Shown: in pieces, positions 46,473 to 55,809 of the stretch | Layout of the letters: every line of letters begins with the position of its first letter | Numbering within the stretch: position 1 is the stretch's first letter | Assembly (NCBI RefSeq): GCF_040932005.1 | Contig: NZ_CP162414.1 | Span: forward strand, 1,019,501-1,083,500 | Reading direction: 5' to 3' | DNA length: 64,000 bases | DNA from: Aestuariibius sp. HNIBRBA575 | Lineage (GTDB): Bacteria > Pseudomonadota > Alphaproteobacteria > Rhodobacterales > Rhodobacteraceae | Notes under the pieces: generated by a model | Database searches by the model: none | Seen by the model: only the letters and a program-made list of their open reading frames with translations | What the model was told of the DNA's origin: nothing | Made by a program: the position numbers and the translations under genes

Positions 46473-47744
46473 TCACGGGGCGGTCTGGTGCAATGGGGCT
46501 GGGACCTGACGTAATTTTGCGATTGATAGCCAGCTGAGGCCCACCATCAACGCGGCGGTGCCCAAACACAGTGGCAGGCCGCCAAATTGATAGGTCAGCC
46601 CCGACAGCAATGTGCCCAGTAACCGCCCCGATGCATTGGCCATGTAATAAAATCCCACATCCATCGTCACCCGGTCGTCGCTGGTGAACGCAAGGATCAG
46701 ATAGGAATGCACGGATGAATTGATCGCAAATACCGCGCCAAAAACCAGCAATCCAATGATCAGCAAAATGGTCAACCAAAGGGCAGGGGCCCCAGCGATC
46801 CAAACCGCCCCGGCCAAAACCAGAGGGATGAAAAACAACGCACCAACCCAGCGCTGGGCGTCGTGCAGGATTGCGTCGGTGGTTTTGTCCTTGGCGGCCA
46901 AAATCCGTGGCGCGCTGGCCTGCACCGCCCCATATAGGATCACCCACAAGGCCATGAATGTGCCGATGATGAAAAACGCGGTGCGATCTGCATCCGGGGT
47001 GCCGTGGGACAAAACAGCGTGGAAATAAATCGGGATGCCCACCACAAACCACACATCGCGTGCGCCAAACAGAAACACCCGCGCAGCAGATAACCAATTG
47101 ACGCGGCTATTCTTTGAAATCACCTCTTTGAACTTGGCGCTCTTTTTGCCTTTGGGCAATCCACCCGGCATTTTGAATAGCAAAATCAACAGGATCAGGC
47201 CAATTGCTGTGGCCATGCCCAGAATCGCTGGCACAAATCCAAACAGGCCCAGTGCGGCGGCACCGATCAAAAAACCCAGCCCTTTGACAGCGTTTTTGGA
47301 TCCGGTCAACACGGCAACCCAGCGAAACAATCCGCCGTTTTCAGACGGGGCCAGCAATTTGACCGCGCTTTTGGAACTCATCTTGGTCAGGTCTTTGGCC
47401 ACGCCGGACAGGCCCTGGATGGCCATGACAAAAATGACCGATGCCAGAACGGACCAGTCCGGGTTCAACTGGGACAGGGCCAAGAGCGCGAGGACTTGGA
47501 TGCCCAGCCCGGCATATAACGTGCTGGTCAGGCCAAACCGCGCCGCGATCCAGCCCGCGGACAGGTTGGTGGCAATGCCTGCGACCTCATAGAGGATGAA
47601 CAGATAGGCCAGCTGGACCGGGGAAAACCCCAGCCCGTTGAAATGCAACAGCACCAACATACGCAAGGCGCCATCCGTCAACATGAACGCCCAATAGGCA
47701 GCAGTGACAGCGATATAAGCCGAAAAGCCCGCAGGTTTGGTCAC
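46473..47744 (-). CDS. arsJ: organoarsenical efflux MFS transporter ArsJ
   Basis: A 423-residue major facilitator protein with about twelve helices. YIAVTAAYWAFMLTDGALRM, LLHFNGLGFSPVQLAYLFIL, LSGVAKDLTKMSSKSAVKLL and RWVAVLTGSKNAVKGLGFLI are, from memory, diagnostic of ArsJ. This exporter removes 1-arseno-3-phosphoglycerate formed by GAPDH from arsenate. Its partner GAPDH gene lies just upstream (24 bp), confirming the assignment by context. Together they give arsenate resistance without reduction to arsenite. Confidence 0.92.
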   Translation of the reverse strand: MTKPAGFSAYIAVTAAYWAFMLTDGALRMLVLLHFNGLGFSPVQLAYLFILYEVAGIATNLSAGWIAARFGLTSTLYAGLGIQVLALLALSQLNPDWSVLASVIFVMAIQGLSGVAKDLTKMSSKSAVKLLAPSENGGLFRWVAVLTGSKNAVKGLGFLIGAAALGLFGFVPAILGMATAIGLILLILLFKMPGGLPKGKKSAKFKEVISKNSRVNWLSAARVFLFGARDVWFVVGIPIYFHAVLSHGTPDADRTAFFIIGTFMALWVILYGAVQASAPRILAAKDKTTDAILHDAQRWVGALFFIPLVLAGAVWIAGAPALWLTILLIIGLLVFGAVFAINSSVHSYLILAFTSDDRVTMDVGFYYMANASGRLLGTLLSGLTYQFGGLPLCLGTAALMVGLSWLSIAKLRQVPAPLHQTAP

Positions 47745-47768
47745 GTAAATGGTCCTTTTGTCAGTCCC

Positions 47769-48767
47769 TTACAGGGATTTGCCAACCATCAGGGCCACGT
47801 CAACCAACCGGTTGGCATAGCCCCATTCATTGTCATACCAGGCATAGATTTTGACCTGTGTGCCATTGACCACCATGGTGGATGGTGCATCAACAATCGA
47901 AGACCGCGTATCATTGGTATAATCCGTGGACACAAGAGGGCGGGTTTCATAGCCCAGAATGCCGTTTAATTCACCATTGGCAGCGGTTTCAAACAGGGCG
48001 TTCACCTCTTCTACGCTGGTGGCTCGGTTCACTTCGAACACACAATCGGTCAGCGATGCGTTCAGCAACGGCACCCGCACGGCGTGGCCGTTTAATTTGC
48101 CAACCAGATCGGGATAGATCAGCGTGATCGCCGTGGCCGATCCGGTGGTGGTTGGGATCAGGGAATTGAGCGCAGACCGCGCACGGCGGTAATCCTTGGC
48201 CGGGCGGTCAACAATGGTCTGGGTGTTGGTCACATCGTGGATGGTGGTCATGGATCCGTGTTTGATGCCCAGGCCTTCGTGGATGACTTTGACGACCGGG
48301 GCCAAGCAATTGGTGGTGCAGCTCGCCGCGGTGACAACCCGGTGTTTGGCCGGATCATAGATATCGTCGTTTACACCGATTACGATATTGGCGGCGTCGT
48401 CTTCTTTGACTGGGGCGGATACCACGACCTTTTTCACGCCAGCCTCAAAATAGGGAGCCAGTTTGGCGTTGGTTTTGAACACGCCGGTACAGTCGATCAC
48501 CACATCCACGCCATCCAATGGCAGATCGGTTAGGGACCGGGTCGACAGGGCCGGAATGGTGGTGCCATTGATGGTGATGCTGTCGTCTGTTGCGGAAAAA
48601 TCAGCGTCCCAACGACCGTGCACCGTGTCAAATTCCAGCAAATGCGCGTGCATATGTGGATCCCCCACCGCGTCATTCACAAAGGCGATCTTTGCGCCGG
48701 AGTCCAACAAAGGCTTGAGTGCCAGTTTACCCATCCGGCCAAGACCGTTGATTGCATAAGTGGTCAT
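47769..48767 (-). CDS. ArsJ-associated glyceraldehyde-3-phosphate dehydrogenase
   Basis: A 332-residue [22 protein letters not shown] is the NAD site, [20 protein letters not shown] holds the catalytic Cys, [18 protein letters not shown] the catalytic His, and [19 protein letters not shown] the C-terminal signature. The NAD motif reads N-G-L-G-R-M-G rather than the glycolytic N-G-F-G-R-I-G, as expected for the ars-linked paralogue. It converts glyceraldehyde-3-phosphate plus arsenate to 1-arseno-3-phosphoglycerate for ArsJ. Its start overlaps the stop of the ArsR-ArsC gene (ATGA). Confidence 0.92.
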   Translation of the reverse strand: MTTYAINGLGRMGKLALKPLLDSGAKIAFVNDAVGDPHMHAHLLEFDTVHGRWDADFSATDDSITINGTTIPALSTRSLTDLPLDGVDVVIDCTGVFKTNAKLAPYFEAGVKKVVVSAPVKEDDAANIVIGVNDDIYDPAKHRVVTAASCTTNCLAPVVKVIHEGLGIKHGSMTTIHDVTNTQTIVDRPAKDYRRARSALNSLIPTTTGSATAITLIYPDLVGKLNGHAVRVPLLNASLTDCVFEVNRATSVEEVNALFETAANGELNGILGYETRPLVSTDYTNDTRSSIVDAPSTMVVNGTQVKIYAWYDNEWGYANRLVDVALMVGKSL

Positions 48768-49564
48768 GATATCGTCGATGTCCTTGCTATATCGTCCATA
48801 TGGTTTTGAAGCGTCACGCGATCAAACGTGTCGAGTTTAAGGGATGTAAAGGCCTGTAGGCGCGTCCACATTGCCGTAAATGCCGATTGAAATGACGTCG
48901 GCCCATTGCGCGACGGATCAGGCAGGCCCCAATGGGCGCAAATCGGATGGTTGGGCCAGAGGTGATGATCGGCATTGGCGGCGCGATCACAAATGGTGAA
49001 CACAAAATCCATCTGAGGCGCATCCGGGGTGCGAAACTGAGAGAGGTCTTTGCTATACAAATTCGAGACGTCGATATTTTGACGTTCCAGTTCCGCAATC
49101 GCCCGGGGATTGGGCGCAGATTTGGCACAGGTTCCGGCCGAATAGACATTGAACCGGTAAGGTGCCAGATGGCGCAGGATCGCTTCGGCAATGATCGACC
49201 GGGCTGCGTTTCCGGTGCAGATGAACAGCACGTTATAGGTGGCTTTGGCTGGGGTGGTGACCATGGGGGGGCACATATCCGGCCGACCGCGACAGCAATC
49301 ATCGAACAGATCGGTCACAACGGATCGGGCCGCCGATAAATCCAGATCGTATAGCAGTGATGTGCCCGCCCGACTTTGGCGGATCAGCCCGACCTGCGAA
49401 AGGGTCGCCAAATAAACCGAGGCAGTGCTGGGTTTTAGGTCCAGCGCTGTCGCAATTTCACCTGCGGGCAGGGCATCAGGACACCGCCGCATCAACAGAC
49501 GAAACACATCCATGCGTTTGGGGTGGCTCAGGGCAGACAGACGATCTAGTAGCAGTGATTCCAT
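48764..49564 (-). CDS. ArsR regulator - low-molecular-weight arsenate reductase fusion
   Basis: 266 residues in two domains. Residues 1-~95 are an ArsR winged helix ([40 protein letters not shown]). A cysteine-rich linker [13 protein letters not shown] follows. Residues ~108-250 are an LMW-phosphatase-type Ars[20 protein letters not shown] with catalytic Cys116 and Arg122 (C-x5-R), FTICDRAA and HWGLPDPS. The reductase half would turn arsenate to arsenite, and the HTH half would repress the operon. The linker cysteines are candidate arsenite sensors. As first gene, it sits over an inverted repeat at its own start codon. Confidence 0.9.
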   Translation of the reverse strand: MESLLLDRLSALSHPKRMDVFRLLMRRCPDALPAGEIATALDLKPSTASVYLATLSQVGLIRQSRAGTSLLYDLDLSAARSVVTDLFDDCCRGRPDMCPPMVTTPAKATYNVLFICTGNAARSIIAEAILRHLAPYRFNVYSAGTCAKSAPNPRAIAELERQNIDVSNLYSKDLSQFRTPDAPQMDFVFTICDRAANADHHLWPNHPICAHWGLPDPSRNGPTSFQSAFTAMWTRLQAFTSLKLDTFDRVTLQNHMDDIARTSTIS

Positions 49565-49585
49565 ATTTCACGAATATATGAAATA
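49564..49585. promoter_or_regulatory. candidate ArsR operator
   Basis: TATTTCA (49564-49570) and TGAAATA (49579-49585) form a perfect 7-base inverted repeat with an 8-base AT-rich spacer. It overlaps the start codon of the ArsR-ArsC gene. Size and base composition suit an ArsR/SmtB-family dimer. Function is inferred. Confidence 0.6.
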
Positions 49586-49620
49586 CGTAACAACTCCATG
49601 ACAGATGTGAGGAAAATAAT

Positions 49621-50271
49621 CTAAGCGCCAAACACCTGATCAAAGCATTTGCGCAAAGCCACATCGACATCATCCATCCCCACAGGCAGCCCCAGATCAA
49701 CCAGCGATGTCACCCCATGTTCGGTGATCCCACAGGGGACAATCCCGTCGAAATGGTCCAGCTGGGGTTCTACATTGATGGAAATGCCGTGAAAACTGAC
49801 CCATTTGCGCAGCCGGATTCCGATGGCGGCAATTTTGTCTTCGGGTTTGGCCCCGGTGAGGGTCAGTGGTTTGTCGTCACGTACCACCCAAACGCCGACA
49901 CGCCCGTCGCGTTTTTCACCGGTGACGTTGAATTCGGCCAATGTGGCAATCACCCAATCCTCTAGCTGCTGCACAAAGGCGCGCACATCATGACCGCGTT
50001 TGCCAACATCCAGCATCACATACGCCACCCGCTGACCCGGCCCGTGATAGGTATATTGCCCGCCCCGTTTACTGTCATAAACCGGAAACCGGTCCGGATC
50101 GGTCAGATCACGCGGATTGGCCGATGTCCCGGCCGTATAAAGCGGGGGATGTTCCACCAGCCAGATCGCTTCTGAGGCGTCGCCGCGCGCGATGGCATTG
50201 GCGCGGTCCTCCATAAAGTCGACGGCCGTGTCGTAATCGGTCAGCCCTTGGGATGTGATCCATTCAACCAT
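49621..50271 (-). CDS. lipB: lipoyl(octanoyl) transferase
   Basis: 216 residues. It moves octanoate from acyl carrier protein to lipoyl domains of 2-oxoacid dehydrogenases. [40 protein letters not shown] and [18 protein letters not shown] text (read here as [20 protein letters not shown]) carry the family blocks. The Lys preceding AAIGIR and the Cys in [17 protein letters not shown] are the catalytic pair. Length is normal. Its start overlaps the end of the LytTR gene by eight bases. Confidence 0.95.
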   Translation of the reverse strand: MVEWITSQGLTDYDTAVDFMEDRANAIARGDASEAIWLVEHPPLYTAGTSANPRDLTDPDRFPVYDSKRGGQYTYHGPGQRVAYVMLDVGKRGHDVRAFVQQLEDWVIATLAEFNVTGEKRDGRVGVWVVRDDKPLTLTGAKPEDKIAAIGIRLRKWVSFHGISINVEPQLDHFDGIVPCGITEHGVTSLVDLGLPVGMDDVDVALRKCFDQVFGA

Positions 50272-51061
50272 GTTCTACCCCGGACAACAGCCCGGCCTCC
50301 TTTACGGCTGGCAGATAGGTGCGCGATACCGGAATGTCACGCCCATCACTGAGCCGCAAAACCGTTTTCCCATTTGTCTGCTGGGCATCGGTCACTTGGT
50401 TCAGGGCGACCCAATGGGACCGATGCACCCGCAACCCTTTGGTTGGCGGCACTTCTTGGATGGCGTCGGTCAATCGGATCAACAGCAATTCGCCGCCTTT
50501 GTTTGTCACCACATCGACATAGTGATCCGTGGCCGACAACGATATCAGATCGCCGCGTTTGTCAGCGGGCAACCGGTCCAGCAGACGGGACGTGGCAGAA
50601 ACGGGATCTGTCGTCAGTTTGGCGATGCGCAATTTGATCATGGCAAAGGTAAACGTGACACAAATCGCAACCGCCAGCACCTCTAGCCACAACATCACCA
50701 TGGTTTTCATATCGGCCAGATCCAATCCAAAAACCAACCAATTGACCAAGGCGACCTCGGGCAAGACCAGCAACGCCGCTGCAACTGACCCGGCGGCTAC
50801 GGAAACCCAATAGGGAAACTTCTTTTTGGCGCGAATGGGTTCGGCGGCAAAAATGCTGCCGATTGCGCCGGTAAAAAACGTCAATGTGACCATGACCGGC
50901 CAATAGATCAGGCGTCCGAGCAGTGATAATTTGTCATGGGTTTCAAATGGCCCCGCGATCCCAAAGATGACCCCCGCAGACATCAGCGCGATCCAAATCG
51001 TCGGATTTTTGACCCAAGTGAGCACCTGTTGACGGGCAGTTTCCATCGGGGAAGGGGACAA
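50264..51061 (-). CDS. membrane-bound LytTR-type DNA-binding regulator
   Basis: 265 residues. Four N-terminal helices ([79 protein letters not shown]) anchor it in the membrane. The C-terminal ~100 residues are a LytTR beta-type DNA-binding domain ([54 protein letters not shown]). No receiver domain is present, so it may sense directly at the membrane. Targets are unknown. It overlaps lipB by eight bases. Confidence 0.85.
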   Translation of the reverse strand: MSPSPMETARQQVLTWVKNPTIWIALMSAGVIFGIAGPFETHDKLSLLGRLIYWPVMVTLTFFTGAIGSIFAAEPIRAKKKFPYWVSVAAGSVAAALLVLPEVALVNWLVFGLDLADMKTMVMLWLEVLAVAICVTFTFAMIKLRIAKLTTDPVSATSRLLDRLPADKRGDLISLSATDHYVDVVTNKGGELLLIRLTDAIQEVPPTKGLRVHRSHWVALNQVTDAQQTNGKTVLRLSDGRDIPVSRTYLPAVKEAGLLSGVEHG

Positions 51062-51319
51062 GTGGCGCTCCTGTTGTTGGGCAGGAGCACCCCAAATTTG
51101 CGCTCACTTGCCGTTAGGGTCAATTTACCACCATCGTTAACGAATGCCAACGGGCGGCAGGCGCGCGCAGCATCAAAAAACCACCGCAAAGGTGCAAAAT
51201 TTGCGTGACCTACATCAGATGGCCCCCTGCAATTGTCATGCCGGTGTTGCAAATGCAGGAATGCAATCATCAATCGGCATTGGCGGCATTTTTGCCCTTC
51301 ACATCCGCCCTTGTCCCCG

Positions 51320-51889
51320 CTATTGACCCGCACACCAAGCTTTGACGGCGGTCGTGGCGGAATTGGTAGACGCGCAGCGTTGAGGTCGCTGTGAGGTAAC
51401 ACTCGTGGGGGTTCGAGTCCCCCCGACCGCACCAAAACAGACACCTTGGTCTGCAATCTTCTCTAAAGCTTTGAACGGTAAGGCTATTTGTGGGGTTCTA
51501 GGTCCCTTAAAACGGTCGTATTGGATGCGGTCTGCGAAGGCCAGTTTTAGCACTGTGCGACGCAGGGCTGTGTGACCTGATTCCCAGAGTTTCCGAGGAT
51601 TTGAGAGGAATGTGAGGACCGGTTCTAGTTTTTCCTCGTAAGTTCCTCTCGGTTCGGCTTGATGTGTCAGCTGTTCGCCGAGGATGATCTTTTGTTTTTC
51701 CAACGCCCCGATCTTGGTCTCATAAGTGCCAATCACGGTGCCATTGGTTGATTCCATGATGCGCGACAGCAGCGTTTCGATTTGCTTGTCCAAAACACGA
51801 AGTTGGTCTTTTCCAGACTTGATGGCGTCTTGCGCTTGAGCACGGCGTTGGTTCCACGCGTGATGGAACATCGCCTTCGCTACAGCGCG
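51320..51889 (-). pseudogene. C-terminal remnant of a large serine recombinase
   Basis: The minus-strand frame reads RRAQAQDAIKSGKDQLRVLD, ...IETLLSRIMESTNGTVIGTY, YETKIGALEKQKIILGEQL, LEPVLTFLSNPRKLWESGH, LRRTVLKLAFADRIQYDRF and LPFKALEKIA. This is the coiled-coil and C-terminal end of large serine site-specific recombinases. The N-terminal catalytic domain (with the Ser nucleophile) and the recombinase domain are missing. Family-like sequence stops at the 41-bp repeat beginning at 51890. At the other end the frame reads through the tRNA-Leu gene to a stop at 51320, as happens when an element's recombinase sits against its tRNA target. It is inactive as it stands. Confidence 0.75.
51348..51434 (+). 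tRNA. tRNA-Leu (anticodon GAG)
   Basis: The acceptor stem GCGGTCG/CGACCGC pairs over 7 bp; CCA is encoded. The D arm reads GCGGAATTGGTAGACGCGC. The anticodon arm is AGCG-TTGAGGT-CGCT with GAG in the loop. A long variable arm (class II) precedes the T arm GGGGGTTCGAGTCCCCC. All elements are intact. It marks the left border of the accessory island, with recombinase remains immediately downstream on the opposite strand. Confidence 0.97.
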
Positions 51890-51930
51890 AAGCTTGCCGC
51901 TTCTTCTCCTTTCAACTAGTTTCAACCCAT
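51890..51930 (+). repeat. 41-bp direct repeat, left copy
   Basis: The sequence from AAGCTTGCCGCTTC to TTTCAACCCAT matches 58032-58072 at 38 of 41 positions in the same orientation. It lies exactly at the join between the recombinase remnant and the truncated methyltransferase frame. The centre contains the palindrome AACTAGTT. Confidence 0.85.
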
Positions 51931-53293
51931 GACCGCCAAACGCCCGCTGGCTGTTAACACGCTGGCCCGGATTGCACGCGGCATGAAACGGTATGTTCTG
52001 GATGCGGAACGCCCTTTTCTGGTGAACATGACACAAGGTGGACAGGTTGCCCCATCGATCACCCGGTTCAATTCTGGCGCGACAGGCCACGCGATCACCG
52101 ACCCAATGGCAACGGTTACAGCGAACAGCTTTATCAAACGCCCAGGTGGGGCCGCACCGATTGGATTGCTGGCACCGGCATTGGCAACCTATTATGGCCA
52201 CACTGGAAATCGGGGAAAGCGCAGCGCAAACGTATTAGAGCCGCTGCGCACCGTTACAACCGAAAATAGACACGCTGTAATCGCACCCAGCCTCATGAGC
52301 CTCAAAGGCACATCGCGCCGATCCAGTTCAGCCGTTGAACCACATCCAACGATTTTAGCCGGCGGATTTCATTCTGCGCTGATCGCACCGCACGTCGCCA
52401 CAATGCGCAACGCTCAGAAGCCGTTTAGTCACGCAGATGAACCTACCCACACAATTACAGCTGGGGGCGCAGGGTTGTATGTTGCAGCACCGGTCCTGAC
52501 CTATGCCCAACAAGGCGGATCAAACCGATCGGTCACAGACCCGCACCACACAATCTGCGCAAACAGCAAGGATCAGAATGCGGTGATCATTCCAACCATC
52601 GTCGGTTGCGGTGGTCGCGCGGCACAAAGCAGACCGAGGGGTGGCCCCGAACCTTTGGCGACTATTACAGCCAAGGCGGACAGTTGCGCAGCAACGGCCT
52701 TCCTTGCCCAGCACAACACAGCGCGAAAAGGCGTCAATCCGGGCCGGTCCTTGGAACAACCCGCATCCACCGTGACAGGTACAGGTAGCCAGCAAGGCGT
52801 GATTGCGTCGTGGTTTGCCAAATACTACGGAACCGGCGACGGGGCCCTGACCGACGACCCCATGCACACGGTCACCGTGAAGGATCGCTTTGGCCACATG
52901 CAGGCCGACATACAAGCCCCGCCATTCACCCCTGAAATGGAAAGCCGTGCCCGTGAAGTTGCAGACTTTCTGCGGGCCCATGACGCTTGGGACGGGGGCG
53001 AGTTCGTCACACTGGAAATCGACGGTGAAACCTATGTGATCGCGGATATCGGAATGCGGATGCTGACCCCGCGCGAATTGTTCAACGCCCAAGGCTTCCC
53101 ATCTGACTATGTAATCGAAGGCGTCTGGAACCACGAAGCCGAAACCGACAAATGGACATGGAACCCCTTCACCAAAGCAACGCAAGTCAGCTGCTGCGGC
53201 AACAGCGTCTGCCCCGACATGGGTGCAGCACTGGTCGGCGCAAACTGCGCGCACCTCAAAGTCAACGCCGATCAGGAGGCCGCGCATGGATGA
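51929..53293 (+). pseudogene. phage-type DNA (cytosine-5) methyltransferase, N-terminally truncated
   Basis: An open frame of 454 residues holding only the C-terminal half of a C5 methyltransferase. The end carries IGMRMLTPRELFNAQGFPSD (motif IX region) and VSCCGNSVCPDMGAALVGA (motif X, GNSV). The preceding ~330 residues are a target-recognition region built of repeats ending in D/E-P-x-x-T-V/I-T (for example ITDPMATVTA, LEPLRTVTT, DEPTHTITAGG, DDPMHTVTV). The SAM-binding motif I and the catalytic PCQ loop of motif IV are absent, removed at the 41-bp repeat. It probably derives from a prophage and cannot methylate alone. Confidence 0.75.
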
Positions 53294-53353
53294 TCGAAGT
53301 CAGATTGTAGTTGGGATCAAGTCAGCTCAAAATATGTGGAAGAGGATTGGTTT

Positions 53354-53551
53354 ATGGTGATCAAATTAAGCAAATCTCTTGAGAGACAGGCCGACAGGGC
53401 AAATGCTTTGATTGAATACTTCGAGCAAAAGGGCCGACATATTTGTGGTGTCAGGATCGACAACAACGTTGTTCATCTTGATTTCCGCGACAACGATGCT
53501 CCTAACTCGAAGCATCACGACGTTGCGGATTTAGTGAGGATGGATGATTGA
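53354..53551 (+). CDS. small hypothetical protein upstream of integrase
   Basis: 65 residues (MVIKLSKSLERQADRANALI ...). The N-terminal half is a basic amphipathic helix; the C-terminus HHDVADLVRMDD is acidic. AGAGGA precedes the ATG. The stop overlaps the TTG start of the integrase, so it is co-translated and could be an excisionase or accessory factor, though no HTH is visible. Confidence 0.5.
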   Translation: MVIKLSKSLERQADRANALIEYFEQKGRHICGVRIDNNVVHLDFRDNDAPNSKHHDVADLVRMDD

Positions 53552-54564
53552 AACGAGACCTTCCTGCATATGTTGTCCGCCTCAAGGGTGTTTTGTATTT
53601 CAAACGTAGAGGATGGAAAACTTATCGATTTCAGAACCAGATTTTGAATGACGGGTTTTGGGCCGAATATGCGCGGACACTGAACGGCGTAGAAATTAAG
53701 CCCACGGTGTTTCTGGTTCGCGATCTCATCGCCCGCTATTATGATTCCCCAAAGTTCAAGAATTTGGCTGACCGAAGCCGAAAGGACTACATCAAGTATC
53801 TGGATGTTTTTGGGAAAAACGCCGGAGCGGTTGGCGTTAGTTCAATTAAGCGGAAGAACATCATCGCTTGGCGTGATCAACTTGCGGTTAAACACACCCC
53901 ACATTTTGCCAATTATTGGCTCCGTGTTGTGCGGCCATTATTTGAATTTGCAATTGATCTAGATGCTCTATCAAGCAACCCCGCCAAAGGGATACCTTCG
54001 CTTAAATACCAAAAGCGAGAGGCTAAACCTTGGCCTCTAGAATTGATCCAAAAAGCGCGGGAAGCCCGACCCTCCGGTGATCGGACCCGACTGCTGTTTG
54101 AGTTGCTGTATTGTACCGGTCAGAGGATTGGCGATGTCCTTGATGCGGAGTGGACTGACATTCAAGGTTCAAGAATATCAGTGCGGCAGAATAAGACCGG
54201 AACACCGTTGGTTCTGCCAATTACCGAAGAACTGGCCAAATGCTTAAGGGAGGCGAAGCGTTACAACGAAGTCCCAACGATCCTGGCTAACTATCAAGGC
54301 AAGGGAAAGTGGTCGTATCGTGGCGCTCATGACGCGGTAATGAAGCTGCGGAAGGAAATTGGAGCGCAAGATCATGCTATCCATGACATCCGGCACACCG
54401 TTGCGTCTGAGATCGTAGCTGCAGGTGGCGGGGATGAAGAGGGCATGGCGATCACTGGCCACAAAACGCCTAAGATGTTTGCTCACTACAGCAAGGCAAC
54501 GAGGCAAATAACACGGGCTGAGAACGCTCAAAAACGGCGGGGACAGAACAAAAACAAAACGTGA
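53548..54564 (+). CDS. tyrosine-type site-specific recombinase / integrase
   Basis: A 338-residue integrase starting with TTG, overlapping the previous stop. The N-terminal SAM-like core-binding domain (~50-140, SRKDYIKYLDVFGKNAGAVG) precedes the catalytic domain: Arg in LLYCTGQRIGDVLDAEW, HDIRHTVASEIVAAGGG (H-x-x-R), ITGHKTPKMFAHYSKATR with the second His and the nucleophilic Tyr. All catalytic residues are present, so it may be active. It ends 70 bp from a tRNA-Cys 3' fragment, its probable attachment site. Confidence 0.9.
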   Translation: MKRDLPAYVVRLKGVLYFKRRGWKTYRFQNQILNDGFWAEYARTLNGVEIKPTVFLVRDLIARYYDSPKFKNLADRSRKDYIKYLDVFGKNAGAVGVSSIKRKNIIAWRDQLAVKHTPHFANYWLRVVRPLFEFAIDLDALSSNPAKGIPSLKYQKREAKPWPLELIQKAREARPSGDRTRLLFELLYCTGQRIGDVLDAEWTDIQGSRISVRQNKTGTPLVLPITEELAKCLREAKRYNEVPTILANYQGKGKWSYRGAHDAVMKLRKEIGAQDHAIHDIRHTVASEIVAAGGGDEEGMAITGHKTPKMFAHYSKATRQITRAENAQKRRGQNKNKT

Positions 54565-54633
54565 ATGAGTAGGGAAATGGGTAGAGATCGAAAGCTCAAA
54601 ACCTTCGAATGTAGCTAACCCATTGAAATTAAA

Positions 54634-54682
54634 TGGAGGCGAGTACCGGAATCGAACCGGTGTACACGGATTTGCAATCCAG
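54634..54682 (-). repeat. 3' half of tRNA-Cys(GCA): probable integrase attachment site
   Basis: On the minus strand the sequence reads GGATTGCAAATCCGTGTACA, then CCGGTTCGATTCCGG and CTCGCCTCCA: the anticodon stem-loop with GCA, T arm and acceptor 3' strand of tRNA-Cys including CCA. The 5' half (D arm and acceptor 5' strand) is missing, so no functional tRNA is made. Such 3' ends are classic att sites carried by integrative elements. Confidence 0.85.
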
Positions 54683-54790
54683 AAAGAGATAAAGCAAAAA
54701 CAACGGCTTAGGGGTGCAAAATGCCCCCTGACAAAAAGTGAACAAAAAGCGAAAGTTTCAAAGCCAAATTCGCCGGTTCAAAACGAAAAA

Positions 54791-54824
54791 GGCCCCGTCA
54801 CAGCGGCAACTGTGAACCGGGGCC
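54791..54824 (-). terminator. hairpin, terminator on minus strand
   Basis: GGCCCCG...CGGGGCC with an inner CACAG/CTGTG stem. On the minus strand it is followed by TTTTTCG. No minus-strand gene lies just upstream, so it may shield the island from antisense transcription. The rest of 54565-54930 holds only the tRNA-Cys fragment and short hairpins. Confidence 0.6.
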
Positions 54825-54930
54825 AAATAGAAAAAGCCTGTCAGCTTTCGAAGCACATTAGCATGGGCCAGTGCTGCACCGCAAATGCTCAGTCGGCTTT
54901 TTCGTGGTCTCTGAGCGGCGAGGTGGTCCA

Positions 54931-55794
54931 ATGAGCTGGCGCATCGCAAACGAATGCGCCGAGCGCCGCTTTGGCAGCGCCGCGCGCAAACAGATCATCA
55001 TGTTCCTGGCCGACAAGGCGAGCGATGACGGCTCAGGCATCTGGTGCTCCAAAGGGACGATCCAGCGCCACACAGAGCTTAGTGAGAGCACGGTCAAGCG
55101 CACCATCATCGACTTCTTGCGCGAAGGCATTTTGATTGAGACAGGGCGGCGGCACTGCAAGAACGGCTACACCGTCATTTACCGCATCGTACTGGAGCGC
55201 GTTGCCGCGCTCGAACCCACGGCTGAGCCCGACATCGACACGGGGGTCACTGTGAACCCCGTCCAGCCTGAACCCGGCACGGGGTCCACGGTGAACGGGG
55301 TACGGGGTTCACGGTGGACCCCAAACCATCCTAAAACCATCCATAAACCACCTACGCGCAGGCGCGAGGCGGCGGCGGAGGTTGAAGATCTTGAAGCTGA
55401 GACGATCTTGGCGGTCTATCCCGAGGACAGGATCCGAGACCGGCGAACCAGTCTGCGCCTGATCGCAGCGGCCGTGAAAGCAGGGGTTAAGGCCGATGAC
55501 CTGCAGCAGGCGGTCAAAGCCTATGCCAAGGAAAGCGAGGGCTATACACGCAGCAAGGTCTGTTTTTCGGACAATTGGTTCAAGATGCGCCGTTGGGAAA
55601 AGGGGCTCGCCCAGTTGCAAGCCGACCGCGAGAAGGCGCGAGAGGCCGAAGCCAAAGGTCGCGCCAGCCTCGCCGAGTGGATCCACGAGCGCCATCCCCT
55701 GTGCCGCCACATCACCAACGGGCAGATCAAGGACTTAATCGCGTCAAAGGTGGTGACGCCTGAGCAGGTGCGCGCTGCGGGGCTGCAGGCATGA
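54931..55794 (+). CDS. winged-helix (HTH_36-type) replication/DNA-binding protein of mobile element
   Basis: 287 residues from the ATG at 54931, with GAGGTGG upstream. The N-terminal ~100 residues read ARKQIIMFLADKASDDGSGI, CSKGTIQRHTELSESTVKRT and LREGILIETGRRHCKNGYTV: a winged helix of the HTH_36 kind found in phage and plasmid replication initiators. A Pro/Thr-rich linker follows. The C-terminal half is helical and charged (CFSDNWFKMRRWEKGLAQLQ, WIHERHPLCRHITNGQIKDL). Its stop is followed by the hipBA operator region. The role is inferred from the HTH only. Confidence 0.7.
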   Translation: MSWRIANECAERRFGSAARKQIIMFLADKASDDGSGIWCSKGTIQRHTELSESTVKRTIIDFLREGILIETGRRHCKNGYTVIYRIVLERVAALEPTAEPDIDTGVTVNPVQPEPGTGSTVNGVRGSRWTPNHPKTIHKPPTRRREAAAEVEDLEAETILAVYPEDRIRDRRTSLRLIAAAVKAGVKADDLQQAVKAYAKESEGYTRSKVCFSDNWFKMRRWEKGLAQLQADREKAREAEAKGRASLAEWIHERHPLCRHITNGQIKDLIASKVVTPEQVRAAGLQA

Positions 55795-55809
55795 GCGCGA
55801 CTCTATTGC

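Noticed and set aside
54634..54682. Functional tRNA-Cys gene
   Set aside because: Only the anticodon-to-3' portion is present; the D arm and 5' acceptor strand are missing.
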